Of a stretch of DNA of 64,000 nt, positions 1 to 8,776 are shown one piece after another; position 1 is the first letter of the stretch, and each line of letters opens with the position of its first letter. Both the position numbers and the translations under genes were made by a program. The DNA is from Olsenella timonensis. Lineage in GTDB: Bacteria; Actinomycetota; Coriobacteriia; Coriobacteriales; Atopobiaceae. The notes below the pieces were generated by a model, which searched no databases, had not been told where the DNA came from, and saw only the letters and a program-made list of their open reading frames with translations. The DNA lies in NCBI RefSeq assembly GCF_900119915.1, contig NZ_LT635455.1:1240001-1304000 (forward strand), read 5' to 3'.

Positions 1-110
1 GGTACTTTTTCAGAGCACCCCAAAGTATAGACTGCCGACGCGCCAGTAAAACCGCAGGTCAAGAAATGCCACCCACCAAGCGCTACTTTACCGACCTCCA
101 AAAAAGTACC
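1..110. repeat. Terminal 10-bp inverted repeat bounding an AT-richer 110-bp segment
   Basis: The first ten bases of the window (GGTACTTTTT) are the exact reverse complement of bases 101-110. The segment between them has runs of A and T unlike the surrounding GC-rich coding DNA and shows no convincing reading frame. It could be a small non-autonomous repeat, the end of a larger element, or part of a terminator for genes to the left. The window edge hides the other side, so the type is unresolved. Confidence 0.4.
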
Positions 111-133
111 CAGATAATGTCGGGAACCCGGGC

Positions 134-874
134 CTAGGAGACGTCCGTCGCAAAGTCGGAGAGAATCGCGGCCACCGAGCGCGTCATCTCGCGAGAGAAA
201 TCCGAGTTCCACTTGCGCGCGCAGAACGCGCGCGCCCATACGGCAAGATCGCGGCCGGTAGGCGCCTTGGGACGCAGGTCCTCGAGCAGCCGCGCGGCGT
301 CGCGCTCCTCGTAGCGGTCCTCGAACACAATGTCTGAGAGCGGCAGCCGTGCGGGCTTCACACGGGCGCGCTGCGCCTCGGTGGGGTGCCCGATCACGAG
401 CAGCGAGACCGGCACGACGTGGCGCGGGCACCCGAGGATGCGAGCCTGGTCCTCGCGGCGCTCGAGGATGTCGCCGATGTAGCAGGAGCCGAGCCCCAGG
501 CTCTCAGCGGCGGTGACCGCGTTCTGCGCGGCGATCATCGTGTCCTCGACGGCGAGCATGAGGTCCCCGACCCCCGGCTCGCGCGCATCGGCGCCGGCGG
601 CGAGAAAGGCGCGGTGCCAGCGGCGCACGTCTGCGCAGAACGCGAGCACGAGCGGCGCGCTCGCAATGAAGGGCTGATTGTCGCAGGTGATGGCGAGCTC
701 ATCCTTCTCGGACTGGTCGCGAACGACGATGATCGAGTAGAGCTGCTGGTTGCCGGCCGTGGGTGCCTGGCACGCCGCCTCCAGGATGGCGCGCTCGTCG
801 GCGGCGCTCACAGGCTCGTCTGTGTAGGCGCGCACGGAGCGGCGGGCGCGGAGCTGGGCGATGGTCTCGTTCAT
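134..874 (-). CDS. Nitroreductase family protein
   Basis: This 246-residue protein has the layout of FMN-dependent nitroreductases of the NfsA/flavin-reductase type. An RRSVR motif near residue 12 is typical of FMN phosphate binding, followed by a QAPTAGNQQ-like stretch and a long helical middle that forms the dimer. Known members reduce nitro-compounds, quinones or flavins with NAD(P)H in the cytoplasm; the substrate here cannot be read. Its ATG overlaps the stop of the upstream DUF3267 gene by 4 bp, so the two are probably translationally coupled. The family call is strong, the physiological role unknown. Confidence 0.88.
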   Translation of the reverse strand: MNETIAQLRARRSVRAYTDEPVSAADERAILEAACQAPTAGNQQLYSIIVVRDQSEKDELAITCDNQPFIASAPLVLAFCADVRRWHRAFLAAGADAREPGVGDLMLAVEDTMIAAQNAVTAAESLGLGSCYIGDILERREDQARILGCPRHVVPVSLLVIGHPTEAQRARVKPARLPLSDIVFEDRYEERDAARLLEDLRPKAPTGRDLAVWARAFCARKWNSDFSREMTRSVAAILSDFATDVS

Positions 875-1413
875 TCGGCCTCCTCGCGGTCAGAGAGCAG
901 GGTGATGCCGGAGTCAGTGTCGCGGACGTGCGTGCAGCGCGGCTCGCGAAGGACCGCCGCGGCCATGAGCAGGTCGCCCGCGCAGCCAGACAGGTGTATG
1001 CCGACGAGCAGGAGGGCGAGCACGGGGCGCGCCGCGGCGAGGGCGGCCGCGGCGAGGGCGGCGCTCACCAGCACCGCCGGGGCGGCCAGCACGACGACCA
1101 TGCGCCCGCGCCCGGCGACGGCCCCGTCCGTCCGGGTGTAGAGGAACGCGTCCTGGAAGCCGAAGCCCACCCGACACCCCGGGCAGAGCAGCTTGAACGC
1201 GGCAGCGTGGACGAGCTCGTGCGCCGGCAGCGCGAGAAGCGAACCCGCCGCCAGCGCGACCCACCACCACACGTCGATGCCCTCGCCGCCCAGCCCGACG
1301 CAGAGGAGGACGGCGAGCAGGACCGTCGCCGCAGCCACGACCAGCGAGAGCCGTGCGATCCGCTGCTGCAGCGCCGCGTCCCCCAGGACGTCTATGTCAG
1401 CGATCTCGCGCAT
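871..1413 (-). CDS. DUF3267 membrane protein (putative zincin-like protease)
   Basis: A 180-residue membrane protein with about four predicted transmembrane segments (roughly 22-42, 46-63, 105-130 and 133-150). A HELVH motif at residues 65-69 sits at the end of the second helix, and a CPGC pair lies at 77-80. HExxH after a hydrophobic helix followed by a cysteine-containing loop is the pattern of DUF3267, which is grouped with zinc metallopeptidases. Proteolytic activity is inferred only from HExxH. It is the first gene of a two-gene minus-strand operon with the nitroreductase and is divergent from metG. Confidence 0.75.
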   Translation of the reverse strand: MREIADIDVLGDAALQQRIARLSLVVAAATVLLAVLLCVGLGGEGIDVWWWVALAAGSLLALPAHELVHAAAFKLLCPGCRVGFGFQDAFLYTRTDGAVAGRGRMVVVLAAPAVLVSAALAAAALAAARPVLALLLVGIHLSGCAGDLLMAAAVLREPRCTHVRDTDSGITLLSDREEAE

Positions 1414-1496
1414 GCGCCCATCTTAGCGCGCCGGGCCCGCGTGGCGCCGAGAAGTGCGAGAATGGGAGGGCTGTACCCAGACACGAAGGAGCACCC

Positions 1497-3524
1497 ATGC
1501 CCGAGACCTCCTCTCGCCCGAGCTTCCCCCGCCGTGCGGTCATCACCGGCGGCATGCCCTACGGCAACAAGAACCTGCACTTCGGCCACATCGGCGGCGT
1601 CTTCGTTCCCGCCGACTTCTTCGCGCGGTTCCTCCGCGACCGCATCGGGGCCGACAACGTCATCTTCGTCTCCGGCACGGACTGCTACGGCTCCCCCATC
1701 GCCGAGGGCTACCGCAAGAAGGTCGAGAACGAGGGGTACGCGGGCACGATAGAGGACTACGTCCGCGCCAACCACGAGAGCCAGAAGGCGGCGCTCGACG
1801 CCTACGGCATCTCGCTCGACCTCTTCGCGGGCTCCGGCCTCGCGCCCGCGAAGGACGTTCACGCCCGCGTGACCGACGAGCTGATCCGCCGCCTCCACGA
1901 GCGCGGCTACCTCAAGAAGCGCTCCACCCGCCAGTTCTATGACGTGGAGGCCGGGACGTTCCTCAACGGTCGGCAGGTCCAGGGCCGCTGCCCGGTACGC
2001 GGCTGCAAGTCAGAGAAGGCATACGCCGACGAGTGCGACCTCGGCCACCAGTTTGACCCCGAGGAGCTGATCGCCCCCGTCTCGCAGGTCACCGGCACCA
2101 CGCCCGAGCTGCGGCCGGTTGACAACTGGTACTTCGACCTGCCGGCCTTCCGCACCGACCTCGAGCGCCTCATGGACGAGTGGGACGCGGACCCGCAGGT
2201 GCGCGCCGTCGTCACCAAGACCGTGCGCGAGAGCCTCGTCGACCCGGTGATCTACATCCAGACCAAGTTCCGCGAGGCCTACGACGCCGTCGCCGCCGAG
2301 CTCCCCGCCCACACGCTCGCGGAGGCCGAGAAGGGCCAGCAGTCCTTCTCGCTCACCTTCGCCGGCTGGGAGGAGCGCGACGAGGCGCGAGAGAGGCTCG
2401 ACGCCGCCGGCGTGCGCTTCCGCACCGGCAAGTGTCTGCTGCCGTTCCGCATCACCGGCAACATCGACTGGGGCGTCCCCGCCCCCGAGCTCGAGGGCAC
2501 GAGCGGCCTCACGGTCTGGTGCTGGCCGGAGAGCCTGTGGGCGCCCATCTCCTTCACGCAGACGGCGCTCGAGCTCGCCGAGGACGGCCGCTACTCCAGC
2601 CGGGACTGGCGTGACTGGTGGTGTGCCGACGACGCCCGCGTCTACCAGTTCATCGGGCAGGACAACATCTACTTCTACTGCGTGGCGCAGCCGGCCATGT
2701 GGGAGGCGCTGGGATGGGGCCTCACGCAGGACGTCCCCGTGGCCAACTACCACATCCTGTTCATGAACAAGAAGGCATCGAGCTCGGGCAGGATCGTCCC
2801 GCCGATGGCGGCGGAGCTGCTGGACGCCTACACGCCCGAGCAGCTGCGTGCGCACTGGCTGTCGCTCGGCCTCGACCAGAAGGCCGTGTCCTTCAACCCC
2901 AAGGCCTTCGACACCTCGGTGTCGCACAAGGACAAGGCCACGGGCGAGGACGTGCTCGTGCGCGACGACCCGCGCGTCGTCGACCCCGCCCTCAAGGAGA
3001 GCGCCTTCCTCACCAACATCTTCAACCGCCTGGCGCGCAGCTGCTTCTACGGCGCTGCCAACGTGTGCGACGCGCACCTGCCGGCCGTGGCACCGAGCCC
3101 GGAGGCCGCCGAGGCGGCCCGCGCGGCCACGCTGGAGTTCGAGCGGCGCGCCTACGAGTTCGACGCGCACGGCGCGCTCGCGGTGGCCGAGGAGTTTGCC
3201 CGTGCGGCAAACAAGCGCTGGGACGACGCCTCCAAGGCCGCCAAGGGAGATGACGCCGCCTACGAGGCGGCCCTCGCCGACGCCTTCTGCGCGCTGCGCA
3301 CGACGGCGCTGCTCATGCACCCGGCCGTCCCCGTGGGGTGCGAGAAGATCTGCGAGCACATGGGCTTCTCGCCCGAGCTGTTCTTCTCCTGGGACCACGC
3401 CTTCGATGGTCCGGCCGAGCTTGCCGCCGCCTGCGGCGAGACGCCCGCGGAGCACGAGATCGTTCCTCTTCCGCCGCGCTACGACTTCTTCGAGAAGCAC
3501 CCGTCGCAGGTTCGCTCCAAGTAG
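1497..3524 (+). CDS. metG: Methionine--tRNA ligase
   Basis: Methionyl-tRNA synthetase of 675 residues; it charges tRNA-Met with methionine in the cytosol. The class I HIGH signature appears as HFGH at residues 28-31. A cysteine-rich insertion (CPVRGC and a later ADEC) near residues 165-180 resembles the zinc knuckle. The KMSKS loop is altered to NKKASSS around residues 424-430. The ATG at 1497 was chosen over an upstream in-frame extension because a GAAGGAG Shine-Dalgarno lies about 6 bases before it and similarity begins there. The gene is monocistronic-looking and followed by a large inverted repeat. Identity is very likely; the altered KMSKS is noted separately. Confidence 0.95.
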   Translation: MPETSSRPSFPRRAVITGGMPYGNKNLHFGHIGGVFVPADFFARFLRDRIGADNVIFVSGTDCYGSPIAEGYRKKVENEGYAGTIEDYVRANHESQKAALDAYGISLDLFAGSGLAPAKDVHARVTDELIRRLHERGYLKKRSTRQFYDVEAGTFLNGRQVQGRCPVRGCKSEKAYADECDLGHQFDPEELIAPVSQVTGTTPELRPVDNWYFDLPAFRTDLERLMDEWDADPQVRAVVTKTVRESLVDPVIYIQTKFREAYDAVAAELPAHTLAEAEKGQQSFSLTFAGWEERDEARERLDAAGVRFRTGKCLLPFRITGNIDWGVPAPELEGTSGLTVWCWPESLWAPISFTQTALELAEDGRYSSRDWRDWWCADDARVYQFIGQDNIYFYCVAQPAMWEALGWGLTQDVPVANYHILFMNKKASSSGRIVPPMAAELLDAYTPEQLRAHWLSLGLDQKAVSFNPKAFDTSVSHKDKATGEDVLVRDDPRVVDPALKESAFLTNIFNRLARSCFYGAANVCDAHLPAVAPSPEAAEAARAATLEFERRAYEFDAHGALAVAEEFARAANKRWDDASKAAKGDDAAYEAALADAFCALRTTALLMHPAVPVGCEKICEHMGFSPELFFSWDHAFDGPAELAAACGETPAEHEIVPLPPRYDFFEKHPSQVRSK

Positions 3525-3530
3525 CGAGAA

Positions 3531-3614
3531 GGGCGGGGCGAGAGGGTCCGGCGCTCAGACAGCTTGTCGCAAAGGGCGCGACAAGAACTCGCGGCGGACC
3601 CTCTCGCCCCGCCC
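3531..3614 (+). terminator. Nested inverted repeat after metG
   Basis: A perfect 20-bp inverted repeat (3531-3550 with 3595-3614) encloses a second 8-bp inverted repeat, CTTGTCGC with GCGACAAG, at about 3561-3583. As RNA it would fold into a long two-tier hairpin immediately after the metG stop. There is no T-run, so intrinsic termination is uncertain. It could instead protect the metG 3' end or be a dispersed repeat. Confidence 0.6.
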
Positions 3615-3649
3615 GCACTTGATCGACCTGTCTTACCGAAGGGACTCAC

Positions 3650-5143
3650 ATGAAGGTCACGCCGCCGCCCGTGCACGTTCCGCGCCCGTACGCGCTGCCG
3701 GCCACCGCGCTCGCGGCGCGCGTGGAGGTGCCGACCGAGGACGGGGCGACGATCGTGGCCTGGACGTACGCGCCGGCGGGCGTGACCGACGAGCCGGGCA
3801 CGCCGTTCGGCCTCGGCCTGTCGGTGCCCCCGGTCCTCATGCTGCATGGCAACGGCGAGGAGCACGGCATCTTTGGCCCGGTGATCGACGCCGTCTGCGC
3901 GAGCGGTCGCGCCGTGATCGCCGTGGACTCCCGCGCACAGGGCGCCTCGACCCGCGGCACGGCGCCGCTCTCCTACGAGCTCATGGCCGCCGACGCCCGT
4001 GAGGTCTGCTCGCGCCTCGGCGTGCCCCAGGTCCACGTGCTCGGCTTCTCCGACGGTGGCATCCTCGGCCTGCTCCTTGCGCGCGACTGGGGCGAGCACG
4101 TGCTCTCCGTGACGGCGCTCGGAGCCAACCTCACGCCAGCCGGCCTGCCCCGGGAGGACACCGATTGGATGGCCTTTGCCGCCGCCGAGAACCGCCGCTG
4201 GGCCCAGGAGGGGACGGAGGGGGTCACCCTCGAGGACGGCACGCCGGTGCCCTCCCCCGCCGAGTCCGCCCGCATCGCGGAGCTGCTCCAGCTCATGGTC
4301 GACCAGCCGCAGATAGAAGCCGCGTCGCTCGCCTGCGTGCGCTGCCCCGTGACCGTCATGGTCGGGGAGTTCGACGAGATCCTCCCCGAGGAGACCGACC
4401 GCATCGTCGCCGCGATCCCCGGGGCGCGCAAGGTCGTGGAGCCCGGCGTCGACCACAACCTCCCCAAGATGGCCCCCGCCGCCGTGGCGCGCGAGCTGCT
4501 TGCCGCAGTCGCCCGCAACGACGTTCGTCACGAGGGCCGCGCGACCGTGCCGGGCGACGTCGCCGTGGTGCGCCTGCCCGTCTCGGGCCTCTGGGCCGAA
4601 CGGCTCGAGCGGCTGTACGCCAGCGTCTGCGCCGCGGGCGGGACCTGCGGCTGGGTCCCCGAGGTCTGGCCCCCCGCCGGCATGGCGCGCGAGCTGCTCG
4701 CCGCGGGCTCCTACTGGGGAGCGTTCGACGCCGCGGCGGTCCGCGACGGGGCGCCCGCCGAGGACGCCGCCCTTCTCGGCGCCGTGGCGATGGACGCCGA
4801 CGCGGACATGGGCGACGGCACCGCCCCCGGCCACGGCTCCGGCACGGGCGGCCCCGGCTGGGAGGACCTGCCCGAGCGCGCGGTGCGGGGGCTCCACCTG
4901 CTCGCCGTTGACCCGGCGGCGCGCGGCCGTCACGTCTCGGTCGCCCTGCTCGCCGCGACGGCGCGCGAGGCCCGCGCGGAGGGCGCCCGCACGGTCCGGC
5001 TCAACACCTCGGTCCAGAGCGTCGAGGCCAACGCGATGTACACGCGCTGCGGCTTCACCCGGCACAGGCCGATCTGGCTCCCCTACCCCGAGCTGCCAAT
5101 GCCCGGCTGGACCAACCTCTGGGAGCTGCGGCTCGACGCGTAG
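3650..5143 (+). CDS. Alpha/beta hydrolase fused to a GNAT-type acetyltransferase domain
   Basis: A 497-residue two-domain protein. Residues about 25-285 are an alpha/beta hydrolase: HGNGE at 66-70 (oxyanion region), nucleophile elbow GFSDGG with Ser134, a GEFDE acid segment near 243 and VDHN near 268 supplying the histidine. Residues about 300-497 look like a GNAT domain, with a hydrophobic beta4 strand, the RGRHVS segment where acetyl-CoA binding RGRGxG is expected, and a final ANAMYTRCGF, the usual end of GNAT folds. Both glycines of the pyrophosphate loop are replaced (H, S), so acetyl transfer may be altered or lost. The ATG follows GAAGGGACTCAC. It converges on phoR with no gap. Substrates are unknown. 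Confidence 0.8.
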   Translation: MKVTPPPVHVPRPYALPATALAARVEVPTEDGATIVAWTYAPAGVTDEPGTPFGLGLSVPPVLMLHGNGEEHGIFGPVIDAVCASGRAVIAVDSRAQGASTRGTAPLSYELMAADAREVCSRLGVPQVHVLGFSDGGILGLLLARDWGEHVLSVTALGANLTPAGLPREDTDWMAFAAAENRRWAQEGTEGVTLEDGTPVPSPAESARIAELLQLMVDQPQIEAASLACVRCPVTVMVGEFDEILPEETDRIVAAIPGARKVVEPGVDHNLPKMAPAAVARELLAAVARNDVRHEGRATVPGDVAVVRLPVSGLWAERLERLYASVCAAGGTCGWVPEVWPPAGMARELLAAGSYWGAFDAAAVRDGAPAEDAALLGAVAMDADADMGDGTAPGHGSGTGGPGWEDLPERAVRGLHLLAVDPAARGRHVSVALLAATAREARAEGARTVRLNTSVQSVEANAMYTRCGFTRHRPIWLPYPELPMPGWTNLWELRLDA

Positions 5144-6535
5144 CTACGCGCACGGGAACGTCACGGTGATGGTGGTGCCCTTGTCGACCTTGCTCTCGAG
5201 CGCCACGGTCGCGCCGTGGTAGGCGGCGGCGTGCTTGACGATGGCAAGGCCCAGGCCCGTGCCGCCCATGTCGCGGCTGCGCCCCTTGTCCACGCGGTAG
5301 AACCGCTCGAAGACCTTGTCCTGCGACGCCTCGGGGATGCCGATGCCGGTGTCGGAGACGCGCAGGCACGTGCCGCCGCCGTTGGAGGGCAGCACCCACA
5401 CGAAGACCTTGCCTCCCGGCCGGTTGTAGCGTATGGCGTTGTCGCACAGGTTGCTCACCAGCTCGTCGAGCAGGCGCGGGTTGCCGCGCACGTTCATCGA
5501 GACGCCCTCCACCGAGACGTCCACCTTGGCCTTTCGCGCCTTGGACGCCAGGCGGTCGGCGACGTCGCGCGCCACTGCGAGCAGGTTCACGCTCTCGGAG
5601 GGCTCGAAGAGCTCCCTCGACCCCGCACGCTCGGTCTCGTCGAGCTTGGAGAGGGTGAGGATGTCGCTGACGAGGCTCGAGAGGCGTCGCGCGTCGTCGT
5701 AGATGCGTCCGGCAAAGCCCGGCACGTCCTTGGGCTTGGCGATGCCGTCGCGGATGAGCTCCGCCGCGCCGGAGATCGACGCGATCGGCGTCTTGAGCTC
5801 GTGCGTCACGTTGGCGGTGAACTCGCGGCGCATGTCGGCGGCGTCCTGGATCTGGCTCATGCGCTGCACGAGCTCGGCGTGCTGCTCGTTCAGGCGGTTC
5901 ACGAGCGGGTCGAGCTCCACGTAGGGGGCCACGCCGTCACCCGAGGACGGGTCGATCTCCAGGATCGGCTGGACGAAGCGGCGCGACAGCCACCGCGTGA
6001 CCAGCCAGCTCGCCCCCACCAGCACGACGGCGAACAGGACGAGGAGGACGAGGTCCTGGAACAGGAACGCCATCACCCCGGCCCTGTCGACCGACAGGCG
6101 CACCACCTGGCCGGAGTCGAGCCGCTCCGCCTCGTAGATGCTCATGTAGCCGACGGTGTCGCTGCCGCGCTCCGAGGAGCCCGTCCCGTTCTCGAACGCG
6201 GAGACGACCTCGGGTCGGTCGGCGTGGCTGGGCAGCTCGGAGGCGTCCGCGAGACTGTCGTAGGTCACCGTCCCGTCGGGGTCGATGAGGGTGACGCGAA
6301 CGTCGCCGAGGTCGAGCCTGGCGAGCATGGCGGCGTCGTCGTCGGTGAGGTTGAGCAGGGACGACAGCATGCGGCACTCGCCGGCGAGCTGATCGTGCTC
6401 GTCGGCGAGGAACGCGCTCTGGTATATGAGGGAGGCCGCCACGGTGACGACCAGGGCCACGCCCGCGCACGCGGCCACGAGCGCCTTGAACATGCGATGG
6501 GAGAGCGACCCCTTTGACCCGGGCTGCCTGACCAC
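5144..6535 (-). CDS. phoR: Phosphate-regulon sensor histidine kinase PhoR-like
   Basis: A 463-residue membrane histidine kinase. TM1 (about 17-43) and TM2 (about 154-179) bracket a roughly 110-residue extracytoplasmic domain. The HisKA helix contains THELKTP with phospho-acceptor His245, and the ATPase domain shows the N box (NAIRYN), G1 box (DTGIGIP) and G2 box (GGTGLGL). It is the last gene of the pstSCABB-phoU-phoPR cluster, which supports a role in phosphate-starvation signalling together with the Pst transporter and PhoU. It partners the response regulator 24 bp upstream. The family is certain, the PhoR assignment rests on context. Confidence 0.9.
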   Translation of the reverse strand: MVRQPGSKGSLSHRMFKALVAACAGVALVVTVAASLIYQSAFLADEHDQLAGECRMLSSLLNLTDDDAAMLARLDLGDVRVTLIDPDGTVTYDSLADASELPSHADRPEVVSAFENGTGSSERGSDTVGYMSIYEAERLDSGQVVRLSVDRAGVMAFLFQDLVLLVLFAVVLVGASWLVTRWLSRRFVQPILEIDPSSGDGVAPYVELDPLVNRLNEQHAELVQRMSQIQDAADMRREFTANVTHELKTPIASISGAAELIRDGIAKPKDVPGFAGRIYDDARRLSSLVSDILTLSKLDETERAGSRELFEPSESVNLLAVARDVADRLASKARKAKVDVSVEGVSMNVRGNPRLLDELVSNLCDNAIRYNRPGGKVFVWVLPSNGGGTCLRVSDTGIGIPEASQDKVFERFYRVDKGRSRDMGGTGLGLAIVKHAAAYHGATVALESKVDKGTTITVTFPCA

Positions 6536-6559
6536 GCTGCCTCCCCCTCGATAGAATGC

Positions 6560-7240
6560 CTAGCCGCGGACGCGGTACCCCACGCCGCGGACGGTCTCGA
6601 TCAGGTCCGACGAGTCGCCAAGCTTGGCGCGAATCTGCTGGACGTGCACGTCGACCGTGCGCGAGCCGCCGTCGAAGTCCCAGCCCCAGACGCGCTGGAG
6701 GAGCGTCTCGCGCGAGAAGACCACGCCGGGCGAGCGCATGAGGAACTCGAGCAGGTCGAACTCGCGCATCGTCAGCTGGACCTCGCGGCCCGCCACGCTG
6801 ACCTCGCGCCGGTCGGGCCAGAGGGTCACGTCGTCGCAGACGAGCGAGACGGGCTTCTCCTGGACGACGGCCTCGCGACCGGCGCGGCGCAGCAGGGCGC
6901 GCGTGCGGCTCACGACCTCCATCATGCCGAAGGGCTTGGAGAGGTAGTCGTCTGCGCCGTTGTCGAGCGCGCGCACGGTGTCCAGCTCGGTGTCCTTGGC
7001 GGTGAGCATCATGACCGGCACGTCCTTGAGGCCGGGCGTGCGACGCAGACGGGCCAGGATGTCCAGCCCGTCCGCGTCGGGCAGCATGATGTCGAGAAGG
7101 ACGGCGTCGGGGGTGCGCTCGGCGCACGCGCGGCGAAACTCGGCGTCGTCGGCGCATCCGCGCGCCTCGATGCCCCCCTGGCCGAGCGCGTAGACGGTCA
7201 GCTCCCGGATGTTCTTGTCGTCCTCGACGTAGTAGACCAA
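6560..7240 (-). CDS. phoP: OmpR-family response regulator PhoP/PhoB-like
   Basis: A 226-residue response regulator with an N-terminal receiver domain (acidic pair VEDD at 5-8, phospho-acceptor Asp50 in LLDIMLPD, Lys in KPFGM near 103) and a C-terminal winged helix ending in the usual SRTVDVHVQQIRAKLG and VRGVGYRVRG segments. The likely start is a TTG directly before VYYVEDD, preceded by GGGAGAG. Members bind tandem direct repeats with 11-bp spacing, and such repeats lie upstream of pstS in this window. It is presumably phosphorylated by the adjacent kinase under low phosphate. Confidence 0.9.
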   Translation of the reverse strand: MVYYVEDDKNIRELTVYALGQGGIEARGCADDAEFRRACAERTPDAVLLDIMLPDADGLDILARLRRTPGLKDVPVMMLTAKDTELDTVRALDNGADDYLSKPFGMMEVVSRTRALLRRAGREAVVQEKPVSLVCDDVTLWPDRREVSVAGREVQLTMREFDLLEFLMRSPGVVFSRETLLQRVWGWDFDGGSRTVDVHVQQIRAKLGDSSDLIETVRGVGYRVRG

Positions 7241-7273
7241 CGCTCTTCTCTCCCGTACTCAGTCTCAGGCCCG

Positions 7274-7972
7274 TTACGCTTCCTGCCCCTCGGGGCGCTG
7301 CTGGCTCGCCTTCTCGGCCACCACGTGCTCACCGGTGACGCGGAAGATCGCCCAGGCGCCCACGCGCTTGGCGAGGTCGCCGATGCGCTCGAAGTACTTG
7401 GCGACCATGAGGAGCTCGGGCAGGTAGCGCGCGGAGGACTTGCCGTCGCGGATGAGCCCGACGAGCTTCTCCTCCACCTCATCATAGAGCGCGTTGACGC
7501 GGTTGTCGTCCTCGACGACCTTCTGGGCCTTCTCGACGTCCGAGGCGGCGAAGGCGGCGCCGGCCTCCTCGACCATGACGGCGGTCGCCTCGGCCATCTC
7601 GGTGAAGTCGTCGGCGAGCTTCTTGGTGGCCTTGGCCGGAATCTCCTCGACGAGGAACGCGATGTCGCGGGTCATGCCGTCGATGTGGGTGAGGTCCGAG
7701 ACGATGCGGAACGCCCCCGAGACGAAGCGCAGGTCCTCTCCGATGAGCGGCTGCTGGAGCAGCATGACGTCGAGGCAGTTCTCCTCGATCGCGTTGCGCA
7801 GGCGGTCCTCGTTCTTGCGGCCGGCCATGACGCCCTCGGAGGCGCCCTTGTCTCCGCAGGCGGCGAGGCCGGCGGCGCGGACGTCGGAGGCGCACTTCTC
7901 GGTCAGGCGGCTGAGGTAATCCTCGATGTCGTCGAGCTGCTTGGTGAACTTGCTGCGGGTTGCTGCTGCCAT
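7274..7972 (-). CDS. phoU: Phosphate signalling protein PhoU
   Basis: A 232-residue all-helical protein made of two related three-helix PhoU domains. DVMLLQQPLIGEDLRFVSGAF is a typical PhoU core segment, and the acidic metal-site motifs (SDLTHIDGM and ERIGDLAKR) are visible. PhoU connects the Pst transporter to the PhoR kinase and restrains both. Its ATG overlaps the end of the preceding pstB, so it is co-translated with the transporter. The length is normal for the family. Confidence 0.93.
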   Translation of the reverse strand: MAAATRSKFTKQLDDIEDYLSRLTEKCASDVRAAGLAACGDKGASEGVMAGRKNEDRLRNAIEENCLDVMLLQQPLIGEDLRFVSGAFRIVSDLTHIDGMTRDIAFLVEEIPAKATKKLADDFTEMAEATAVMVEEAGAAFAASDVEKAQKVVEDDNRVNALYDEVEEKLVGLIRDGKSSARYLPELLMVAKYFERIGDLAKRVGAWAIFRVTGEHVVAEKASQQRPEGQEA

Positions 7973-8766
7973 TAGCTGAACCTCCCTGATAGGTACTCCT
8001 GGGTGCGCTGCTCGCGCGGGTTGGCGAAGAACTGGCGGGTGGGCGCCTCCTCGATGAGCTCGCCCAGATAGAAGAATACTGTCTTGTCGGCGACTCGTGC
8101 GGCCTGCTGCATGTTGTGGGTCACGACCACGACGGTGTGGTCCTCGGAGAGCTCGGTCATGAGCTCCTCGACCATGCTCGTGGAGATGGGGTCGAGTGCC
8201 GAGGTGGGCTCGTCCATGAGCAGGACCTCGGGGTCGGTGGCCAGGGCGCGGGCGATGCAGAGGCGCTGCTGCTGGCCGCCCGAGAGGCCCAGGCCGCTCT
8301 TGTCGAGGTCGTCCTTGACCTCGTCCCAGAGCGCGGCGCGCGTGAGGCAGCGCTCGCAGATCTCGTCCCCCTCGGCCTTGGAGAGGCGCTTCATGCGCCT
8401 GGGCCCGTAGAGGATGTTCTCGCGGATGCTCATCGGGAACGGGTTGGGGTGCTGGAAGACCATGCCCACGTAGACGCGCAGGGCGTTGGCGTCCATCTTG
8501 AAGATGTCCTCGCCGTCAAACTCGATCGTGCCCTCGGTGCGCACGGACTCCACGAAGTCGCACATGCGGTTGAAGGTCCGCAGCAGCGTGGACTTGCCGC
8601 AGCCGGACGGGCCGATGAAGGCGGTGGCGCGGTTGCGCGGAATCTTGAGGTCGATGTTCTTAAGGGCCTGGAAGTCCCCGTACCACAGGTCGAAGTCCTT
8701 GACGGAGATCGCGGTCTCGGCGTTGTCCAGGGAGCGGTAGACGCCCTCGTTAAGCTCAGTGTCCAT
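7972..8766 (-). CDS. pstB: Phosphate ABC transporter ATP-binding protein PstB (first copy)
   Basis: A 264-residue ABC ATPase with Walker [10 protein letters not shown], signature LSGGQQQRL, Walker [13 protein letters not shown] and the H-loop VTHNMQQ. The FNRM segment after Walker A and the [14 protein letters not shown]-loop are diagnostic for PstB rather than a generic importer. It energises phosphate uptake through PstA/PstC. A second PstB lies immediately upstream, an arrangement also known in Bacillus subtilis (pstBA/pstBB). Ten bases separate the two genes. Confidence 0.94.
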   Translation of the reverse strand: MDTELNEGVYRSLDNAETAISVKDFDLWYGDFQALKNIDLKIPRNRATAFIGPSGCGKSTLLRTFNRMCDFVESVRTEGTIEFDGEDIFKMDANALRVYVGMVFQHPNPFPMSIRENILYGPRRMKRLSKAEGDEICERCLTRAALWDEVKDDLDKSGLGLSGGQQQRLCIARALATDPEVLLMDEPTSALDPISTSMVEELMTELSEDHTVVVVTHNMQQAARVADKTVFFYLGELIEEAPTRQFFANPREQRTQEYLSGRFS

Positions 8767-8776
8767 GTTCCTCCCC

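Noticed and set aside
1353-1496. N-terminal extension of MetG from an upstream in-frame codon
   Set aside because: The extension overlaps the divergent DUF3267 gene and lacks homology. GAAGGAG precedes the ATG at 1497.
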